Origin: Archangium sp.
GTDB lineage: Bacteria > Myxococcota > Myxococcia > Myxococcales > Myxococcaceae
Assembly: GCA_016793525.1 (NCBI GenBank)
Contig: JAEUJT010000160.1
Coordinates: 1-11,109 of the forward strand
Length of the DNA stretch: 11,109 nucleotides
Direction of reading: 5' to 3'
The notes under the pieces are model-generated. The model had not been told where the DNA came from. It worked only from the letters and a program-made list of their open reading frames with translations, and made no database searches. The position numbers were made by a program, and so were the translations under genes. Each line of letters starts with the position of its first letter. Positions within the stretch are counted from its first letter, which is position 1. Shown here in pieces: positions 6,748-11,109 of the stretch.

Positions 6748-6753
6748 TAGAGT
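6748..6753 (+). promoter_or_regulatory. -10-like hexamer upstream of the SpoIIM-family gene
   Basis: TAGAGT ends 8 nt before ATG 6762. There is no Shine-Dalgarno, and any -35 would lie at the first codons of the divergent RDD gene. The surrounding 8-mer GTAGAGTC (6747-6754) also occurs at 246-253, just before the T3SS terminator stem. Motif-level evidence only. Confidence 0.4.
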
Positions 6754-6761
6754 CAGCGCGA

Positions 6762-7778
6762 ATGGACGTTGCGACTTTCATGTCGGCGCGGAGGCCTCGG
6801 TGGGAGTCGCTGCAGCGGCTGCTCGAGCGCGCCGAGCAGGTGGGGCTCCGCGGGCTGTCGCTCGACGAGGCCAAGTCGCTTGCTCGGCTGTACCGCGCGG
6901 CGTCGTCCGACCTCCTCTGGGCGCGCGCCCACGACTCGAGCGCCGACGTCACGGGGTTCCTCAATGATCTCGTCGGCCGGGCCTACGCGCTGACCACGCC
7001 GGGGCGGCGGTTTCGGTGGGGTGACGCCTGGCGCTTCGTCACCACCGGCTTCCCGGCCACGGTACGCGCGGAGTGGCGAGCGTGCGCGGCGTCGGTGCTC
7101 GTCTTCTTCGCGGGCGCAGCGTTTGGGTGGGTGGGCATGGCGGTGGACCCGCGCGCGGCGCCGTACCTCGTGCCGGAGCAACACCTCGACGTCGACCCGG
7201 CAGAACGCGCGGCTCAGGAAGCGAAGGCTCCTGGAGTTGGGGTGGAGGCGCAGGCGGCGTTTTCGAGCTTTCTCTTCACCCACAACATCTCGGTCGCGTT
7301 CTTCTGCTTCGCGCTCGGGCTGACGGCCGGGGTGGGCACGGCGATCATGTTGTTCTCCAACGGCTTGATGCTCGGCGCGCTGGCGTGGGTCTATGCATCG
7401 AAGGGGTTGGCGGGGTGGTTCTGGGCGTGGATCCTCCCGCACGGAGTTCCGGAGATCACCGCCATTTGCATCGCGGGCGCGGCCGGCTTCATCGTGGCCC
7501 GCGGCATCGTGGCGCCGGGTGCGCTGAGCCGCCGTGACGCGGTGCGGAGCGAGTCGGTGGTGGCGGTGCGGTTGGTGTTCGGCACGCTGGTGCTCTTCGT
7601 CGTGGCCGGGTGCATCGAAGGAACCATTTCCCAGATTCACCCGCCGGCGCTGTCGGTCGAGTTCAAGCTCGGTTTCGCGGCGGTGGTGGCGATCGCGGTC
7701 TACGCGTACCTGGGCGCTGCGTGGCTGAGGTCGTTCGGAGCCTCAGCGCAGGTTGGGCTGACGACGCCGCACGTGTGA
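6762..7778 (+). CDS. SpoIIM/DUF95-family integral membrane protein
   Basis: The product is 338 aa. The N-terminal ~100 residues are a helical cytosolic region (LARLYRAASSDLLWARAH; RFRWGDAWRFVTTGFPATVR). Membrane segments follow at about 107-127, 171-192, 195-212, 218-250, 266-286 and 302-322. The family signature is clear: FLFTHNISVAFFCFALGL, then GLMLGALAWVYASKG, then WILPHGVPEITAICIAGAAG with His227 and Glu231. In Bacillus SpoIIM acts with SpoIID and SpoIIP in peptidoglycan hydrolysis during engulfment. In Gram-negatives this family is not tied to sporulation and usually sits with RDD genes, as here. ATG 6762 is preferred over an in-frame upstream start at 6690, which would overlap the divergent RDD coding region and adds an unlikely Cys-rich leader. 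Stop to the next convergent gene is about 205 bp. Confidence 0.88.
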   Translation: MDVATFMSARRPRWESLQRLLERAEQVGLRGLSLDEAKSLARLYRAASSDLLWARAHDSSADVTGFLNDLVGRAYALTTPGRRFRWGDAWRFVTTGFPATVRAEWRACAASVLVFFAGAAFGWVGMAVDPRAAPYLVPEQHLDVDPAERAAQEAKAPGVGVEAQAAFSSFLFTHNISVAFFCFALGLTAGVGTAIMLFSNGLMLGALAWVYASKGLAGWFWAWILPHGVPEITAICIAGAAGFIVARGIVAPGALSRRDAVRSESVVAVRLVFGTLVLFVVAGCIEGTISQIHPPALSVEFKLGFAAVVAIAVYAYLGAAWLRSFGASAQVGLTTPHV

Positions 7779-7983
7779 CGTCGCGCTGGGGAATGGCCGT
7801 TCACCTCGATGCGCTCTTCATTCAGGGTACGCACCTCCGCCTCCGGCGCTGGGCACGCCGGCCGATGCCGCTCGCACCTCGGCGATGGGGCGTGCGGCGC
7901 TCTCACGTGAGTTGCCTCAGGGACTCGCTCGTCACCGCCACGCTGCGCCTCCGGCGTGGACGGTGACTTGGAGTCATCGGGCG
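7779..7983. other. Gene-free convergent intergenic region
   Basis: Lies between the stop codons of the SpoIIM-family gene and the minus-strand 220-aa gene. Open frames here have no coding character. It holds a 6-bp hairpin (CCGGCG 7843-7848 with CGCCGG 7856-7861), the larger dyad annotated separately, and an 11-bp direct repeat CGCCTCCGGCG at 7838-7848 and 7946-7956, each copy tied to one of the two hairpins. No T-tract terminator is visible on either strand. Confidence 0.6.
7922..7975. repeat. Long imperfect dyad, possible U-less bidirectional terminator hairpin
   Basis: The inner arms GTCACCGCCACGC (7931-7943) and GCGTGGACGGTGAC (7954-7967) pair over 13 bp with one bulged A at 7960 and a 10-nt loop. 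An outer GACTC (7922-7926) and GAGTC (7971-7975) extend the stem across a small internal loop. It sits 8 bp after the stop of the minus-strand gene and 143 bp after the stop of the SpoIIM-family gene. No T run follows on either strand, so it is either a non-canonical terminator or RNA-stabilising hairpin, or a protein-binding dyad. Confidence 0.6.
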
Positions 7984-8646
7984 TTAGTCTTGGAAGCTCC
8001 CCAACGTGGTCGGCAGTTCCATGCTCACGACTTTCGTGCCGTCTTTCTTGATGGCGACGACGACATGGTTGCTGCTCCCGGCGGGGGCGACGTAGAGCGT
8101 GGCGTCCTTTCCGACCTGCTCGGCCAAGCCCGCGAGCAGCTTCTTCACGCTGCGCTCCGACGGCATGACGCTGTCACCGTCGTCGATGAAGAGGGTCGAC
8201 TCGAGCGTCGAAAACGAGCTCGGCGCAAAGGTGCCGAGCGACCGGGCGGTGACCTCTTTGCCCAAGGCCTTGAGGGCGGTCGCTGTCGGGGCTGCTCCGC
8301 GTGAGGTGACCGTACCGACGAACAACGTGCCGACATCGGCCAACTCCCGGCCGATGACCTTGGCCAGGGCCGCATCGCTCAACTGTGCTCCGCGGTACGT
8401 GAAGGTCTTCGACGCAGCCGGGGCCATGTCGCGCAGCCATGCTTTGGCCAGCCGCGCAGCTCCGGGTGAGGTCTGGCCCGTGCCGAGCGCGCTTGAGACG
8501 TGTTGGTACACGTCTTTCGTCACCCGCTTGGTACCGACGGCACCCAACGCCGCCTTCATTTCCTGTTCGCTGACGACGCGGCCACTGGCACTGCCCGGCT
8601 GCCTCGCGTTTGAAATCAACTGGTTGAATCTCTTGATGCTGGCCAT
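7984..8646 (-). CDS. Unrecognised 220-aa soluble protein downstream of the sigma factor gene
   Basis: I do not recognise this family. The protein has no signal peptide, no transmembrane segment and no Cys. It begins MASIKRFNQLISNARQPGSA, has a helical N-terminal half (SEQEMKAALG, KDVYQHVSSALG, ARLAKAWLRDM) and a C-terminal half with alternating strands (ATLYVAPAGSSNHVVVAIKK; TKVVSMELP). The segment STLESTLFIDDGDSVMPSE (about 146-164) followed by a helix (VKKLLAGLAEQVG) looks like a small alpha/beta domain. ATG 8646 is chosen because GAGGT lies a few bases upstream on the minus strand; an in-frame ATG at 8721 would overlap the sigma gene's stop. It follows the sigma factor by 71 bp on the same strand and could be cotranscribed with it or be one of its targets. 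Confidence 0.75.
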   Translation of the reverse strand: MASIKRFNQLISNARQPGSASGRVVSEQEMKAALGAVGTKRVTKDVYQHVSSALGTGQTSPGAARLAKAWLRDMAPAASKTFTYRGAQLSDAALAKVIGRELADVGTLFVGTVTSRGAAPTATALKALGKEVTARSLGTFAPSSFSTLESTLFIDDGDSVMPSERSVKKLLAGLAEQVGKDATLYVAPAGSSNHVVVAIKKDGTKVVSMELPTTLGSFQD

Positions 8647-8650
8647 GAGA

Positions 8651-8660
8651 ACCTCGAGGT
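8651..8660. repeat. 10-bp palindrome containing the ribosome-binding site of the 220-aa gene
   Basis: ACCTCGAGGT is a perfect palindrome. On the minus strand its GAGGT half is the Shine-Dalgarno of the gene starting at 8646, so a small stem or bound protein could mask translation initiation. Confidence 0.4.
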
Positions 8661-8668
8661 GTCGGAGG

Positions 8669-8717
8669 CGCGACATGCGACTCCACCCCCTTGTGCCCGC
8701 TCGGCCGAAATGTCGCG
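8669..8717. repeat. 8-bp inverted repeat between the sigma factor stop and the 220-aa gene
   Basis: CGCGACAT (8669-8676) and ATGTCGCG (8710-8717) are exact inverted copies separated by 33 bp. The second abuts the sigma factor stop codon (8718-8720). It could be an operator for the downstream minus-strand gene or the base of an RNA structure; no T-tract is present, so it is not an intrinsic terminator. Confidence 0.4.
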
Positions 8718-9497
8718 TCACCGCATGGCGGTCGTCGACAGATGCAACGCCTGGGGCAGTTTGCGCATCAGGCTGCTCACGTCAGACGTCGTCGTGCCGA
8801 GGTCGACCTTGAGGCGCTGCCGAATCGCCTCACGCAGCGACGTTCGAACCCGCGCCACCCGCCGTGCGGCTGTCGACCGGTGCACACCCAACATCGACGC
8901 CAGCGTGTCGATCGACACGCCGTCCCAGTAGAACTGCTTGAGCAGCAGCCGCTCATCGGGTTGCAGGCGTTGAAGCTCCGAGTCCAACACCTGCTGAAAG
9001 GTCGGCCCGTAGCGGCGCCACAACACGGCCCATTCTGGGTCGAACCCGATGTCGGGTTCAGGCAGGTCAGCTTCGGCCGGCCTCTGGTGACGAAGCGCCC
9101 GCTGACCGAGTCGAGTGACCAACACCGTCAACCAGGCGGCCAACGGACCTCGGCCGGCGTACGCGGTGATTCGAGGCCTGGGCCCGGTCAGCAGCGTTTG
9201 CATGACGATCTGGCGCACGTCGAGCCACGCGGCCGCGGAGAGCCCACGCTTGCGGAGCCGAGCGCCGCCCGTCTCGAGCAACTGGTGCACGGCGGCGATG
9301 GCCTGAGGGTTCCCTTCGGCAGCAGCCAGCGCGACGACCACGTCGACTGCCCAGCGCGGGTCGGGGTGGCTGCCCAGCAACCTGACGTGCTCTTGGAGAC
9401 GAGCCACGCCCACCGAAACGCCCGGCCACGCCGCGGAGGCGGCTTCGATCGCGACGCGGGCTTCGTGCGTCGACCAGGGGTGGGGGTGCGCGTCGAT
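8718..9497 (-). CDS. Sigma-70 family RNA polymerase sigma factor, Myxococcales type (start codon unresolved)
   Basis: The coding part is about 259 aa from a tentative ATC at 9497. The N-terminal half has the architecture I associate with the Myxococcales-expanded sigma family (TIGR03001-like): a Trp-Pro near the start (AASAAWPGVSVGVARLQEHV), a helical region-2-like part (AEGNPQAIAAVHQLLE; VRQIVMQTLL), and ITAYAGRGPLAAWLTVLVTR (about 110-129). Region 4 is clear: LQPDERLLLKQFYWDGVS followed by the helix-turn-helix IDTLASMLGVHRSTAARRVA (about 195-215). Such factors direct polymerase to stress or developmental promoters. No ATG, GTG or TTG exists in frame from 9413 upstream through 9512. GTG 9413 and GTG 9407 are possible shorter starts but would cut into the conserved Trp-Pro segment. 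The frame also runs on antisense to the kinase gene, without plausible sequence. Divergent from the kinase. Confidence 0.85.
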   Translation of the reverse strand: MDAHPHPWSTHEARVAIEAASAAWPGVSVGVARLQEHVRLLGSHPDPRWAVDVVVALAAAEGNPQAIAAVHQLLETGGARLRKRGLSAAAWLDVRQIVMQTLLTGPRPRITAYAGRGPLAAWLTVLVTRLGQRALRHQRPAEADLPEPDIGFDPEWAVLWRRYGPTFQQVLDSELQRLQPDERLLLKQFYWDGVSIDTLASMLGVHRSTAARRVARVRTSLREAIRQRLKVDLGTTTSDVSSLMRKLPQALHLSTTAMR

Positions 9498-9505
9498 GGC
9501 TCGAA

Positions 9506-9515
9506 ATGATACGGC
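9506..9515. promoter_or_regulatory. Overlapping divergent -10-like elements between sigma factor and kinase genes
   Basis: On the minus strand TATCAT (9511-9506) matches TATAAT at five of six positions and ends 8 nt before the tentative ATC start of the sigma gene. On the plus strand TGATACGGC (9507-9515) reads as a weak extended -10 (TG-N-TA) ending 6 nt before GTG 9522. The two overlap, so polymerase binding in one direction would exclude the other. No good -35 is seen for either. Confidence 0.35.
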
Positions 9516-9521
9516 CCGCGC

Positions 9522-11109
9522 GTGACCGAATGCTATTCGGAAAACACGCTGGTCGAGCTGGCCTCCGCTGTGCCGGTGTCGCCATCGGTCGCGGCCCACT
9601 TGGCCGAGTGCGCCGAGTGTCGCGTCGCGATGTCGGAGTTGATGCAGACGAGCGGCCCTGCCTCGGTGATGCGAGAGCTGCTGCTGCGCCGAGGAGACCG
9701 CATCGGGCGCTATGAAGTCGTCGATCTCCTCGGGCGTGGCGGCGTGGGCATCGTCTACCTGGCGCGCGACCTGACGCTCGGCCGACGGGTGGCGCTCAAG
9801 TTGATGCACGCGGGGCGAGACCAGCAGCACCTCCTGCACGAGGCGAAGGTCACCGCACGCCTGCGGCACTCCAACATTCGCACGGTGTACGACGTCGGGC
9901 TCGAGGGCGACGTCTTGTTCGTCGCCATGGAATACGTCGAGGGCATGAGCTTGCGTGCGTGGCTGGCCGACCGAGCACGCGGCTGGAACGACGTGTTGGC
10001 GGTCATGACCCAGGTGGCGGCGGCGCTCGAGGCGGCGCACGCGCAGGGGCATCTGCACTGCGATGTGAAGCCCGAAAACGTTTTGGTGTCGCCCGAGGGA
10101 TCGGCGTGGCTGACCGATTTCGGCTTCGCTCGTTCGGAGCGCGCGAGCACTCCGTGGGCCGGAGGTACCGTCGGCTACCTCGCTCCAGAGTTGATGGACG
10201 GGGGCTCGCCGACGCAGTCGTCTGATCAGTTCGCATTCGGAGCCACGCTGCACGAGGCGCTCGCACAAGCGTCTCGTGTTCCGCGGCGGCTGCGTCGGGT
10301 GGCGGCGCGGGCGCGGGCGGGCAGCCCTCGAAATCGCTTCACATCGATGGTCGAGGTGCGCCGCCGACTCGAACGCGTGCAGCGCCCGTGGTTCGGGGCT
10401 GCGCATTGGCTCGGGTTGGTCGGCGTGGCGCTTTTCGCGCTCACCGTCGCGGCGTGGCAGTGGCACGAGCCGTCGCGGGTGTGTGCGAGAGATGCCGAAC
10501 GAACCACGGCGCTCTGGTCCGGCGAGGTTCGTGCCGAGGTTCAACGCGTCTTTCAGCGCGACTCGAACCGAGCCGCGTTGACAGCGTGGGACTCGGTCGA
10601 TCAACGACTCCAGTCGTACGTCACGCAGCTGACGCGGGCGCAGCACGCGGCCTGTGTGCTCGAGGCGCCAGCGCTCGAACGCCGCTCGACGCAGCACTGC
10701 CTGGCGCAGCGCGCGCTCGAAGTCTCCGCGCTGGTCAAGCAGCTCACTCGCTTTCCTGAGGCGGCCATCGAGCGCGCGCAGTACGGCGTGCAAGCGTTGG
10801 GGCGGCTCAGTGAGTGTGCTGACGAGGCCGTTCGCACGGCGGGGCTGCTGCCAGTGCCTGAGCGCGCTCCCTCGAGTGTCGTCGAGCAGGTCCGTACGTT
10901 GATTGCGAACGCCCGAGCCATGCGCTGGCTGAACCAGCCGGCGGGTGGGTTGCCTGCTGCGCGCGAGGCGGTGGCGCTGGCCAGAGAGCTCTCACATGCG
11001 CCCCTCGAGGCCGATGCGTTGGCGTGTCTTGGGGAACTGCTGCTGGCGACGGGGCAGTTCGACGAAGCCGCCCAGACCTTGACCTCGGCGGCGCTGCGAG
11101 CAGAAGCGG
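9522..11109 (+). CDS. Membrane Ser/Thr protein kinase with N-terminal anti-sigma-type zinc finger and TPR-like sensor region (3' truncated)
   Basis: 529 codons are visible and the frame is open at the right edge. GTG 9522 is the first start after an in-frame TGA at 9507. Residues 1-40 carry Cys4 and HLAECAEC (His26-x3-Cys30-x2-Cys33), the zinc-finger pattern of anti-sigma factors. The Hanks kinase domain (about 64-287) has the Gly loop LGRGGVGIVYLARD (70-83), VALK with Lys93, Glu107 in helix C, catalytic loop HCDVKPEN (Asp181, Asn186), DFG at 199-201, GTVGYLAPE (215-223) and DQFAFG (235-240). Arg before the catalytic Asp is replaced by Cys180, making it a non-RD kinase. The stretch between DQFAFG and the final NRF (271-273) is about 30 residues shorter than usual. 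One TM helix follows (about 292-312), then an extracytoplasmic helical region with Cys 321, 378, 393 and 432 and TPR-like repeats (ACLGELLLATGQFDEAAQTL). Divergent from the sigma factor, which is its likely partner. Confidence 0.9.
   Translation, partial: MTECYSENTLVELASAVPVSPSVAAHLAECAECRVAMSELMQTSGPASVMRELLLRRGDRIGRYEVVDLLGRGGVGIVYLARDLTLGRRVALKLMHAGRDQQHLLHEAKVTARLRHSNIRTVYDVGLEGDVLFVAMEYVEGMSLRAWLADRARGWNDVLAVMTQVAAALEAAHAQGHLHCDVKPENVLVSPEGSAWLTDFGFARSERASTPWAGGTVGYLAPELMDGGSPTQSSDQFAFGATLHEALAQASRVPRRLRRVAARARAGSPRNRFTSMVEVRRRLERVQRPWFGAAHWLGLVGVALFALTVAAWQWHEPSRVCARDAERTTALWSGEVRAEVQRVFQRDSNRAALTAWDSVDQRLQSYVTQLTRAQHAACVLEAPALERRSTQHCLAQRALEVSALVKQLTRFPEAAIERAQYGVQALGRLSECADEAVRTAGLLPVPERAPSSVVEQVRTLIANARAMRWLNQPAGGLPAAREAVALARELSHAPLEADALACLGELLLATGQFDEAAQTLTSAALRAEA

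Noticed and set aside
7610..7966. Small plus-strand frames running from the SpoIIM-like gene into the intergenic region
   Set aside because: They start inside the SpoIIM-like gene in another frame, lack a ribosome site and have no recognisable protein features.
9513..10793. Upstream extension of the sigma factor reading frame to a 691-residue protein
   Set aside because: The extension is antisense to the kinase gene, whose motifs are unmistakable, and its sequence is Arg/His-rich without domain character.
1..11109. CRISPR arrays, insertion sequences, tRNA or rRNA genes, prophage or attachment sites
   Set aside because: No regularly spaced repeats, transposase motifs, terminal inverted repeats with target duplications, or tRNA cloverleaf/TTCGA-type signatures were seen.

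Overview
The window looks like a myxobacterial (Myxococcota) chromosome segment. The DNA is GC-rich with strong G/C preference at third codon positions. It carries three things typical of that group: a sigma-70 factor of the Myxococcales-enriched type divergent from a membrane Ser/Thr kinase with a TPR-like sensor region, a lone type III secretion (T3SS) export gate, and tandem-FHA/TPR envelope proteins. No database search was possible, so all family calls rest on motifs read by eye.

Left part (1-3079, plus strand): a T3SS segment. The 3' end of a small Met-rich helical protein (possible needle or inner-rod subunit) is followed by a strong intrinsic terminator. Only 10 bp after its T-tract comes a SycD/LcrH-like TPR chaperone gene with an added Lys/Ala/Pro-rich tail, then a complete sctV (FlhA/LcrD/InvA family) export-gate gene. 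The chaperone argues for a non-flagellar T3SS.

Middle (3083-5950): a minus-strand two-gene operon encodes a Cys-rich TPR lipoprotein and then, 3 bp on, a tandem-FHA protein with an acidic linker and a C-terminal membrane anchor. The operon converges on sctV with only 3 bp between stop codons. Divergent from it is a small outer-membrane beta-barrel protein, whose 3' end overlaps the RDD gene by 23 bp. Next (5928-7778), an RDD-family membrane protein and a SpoIIM/DUF95-family membrane protein are divergent with only 33 bp between start codons.

Right part (7779-11109): a gene-free stretch with a long imperfect dyad, then a minus-strand pair (unrecognised 220-aa protein downstream of a sigma-70 family factor). 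Divergent from the sigma gene is a protein kinase that runs off the right edge. The kinase begins with a Cys...His-x3-Cys-x2-Cys zinc-finger of the kind used by anti-sigma factors, followed by a Hanks kinase domain with a non-RD catalytic loop (HCD) and a short C-lobe, a TM helix and a TPR-like region. Together these suggest a sigma/anti-sigma-like kinase signalling pair, with the 220-aa protein as a possible target or partner.

A recurring sequence signal is that several genes lack a Shine-Dalgarno sequence and instead have a -10-like hexamer 7-10 nt before the start codon. This suggests leaderless transcripts.
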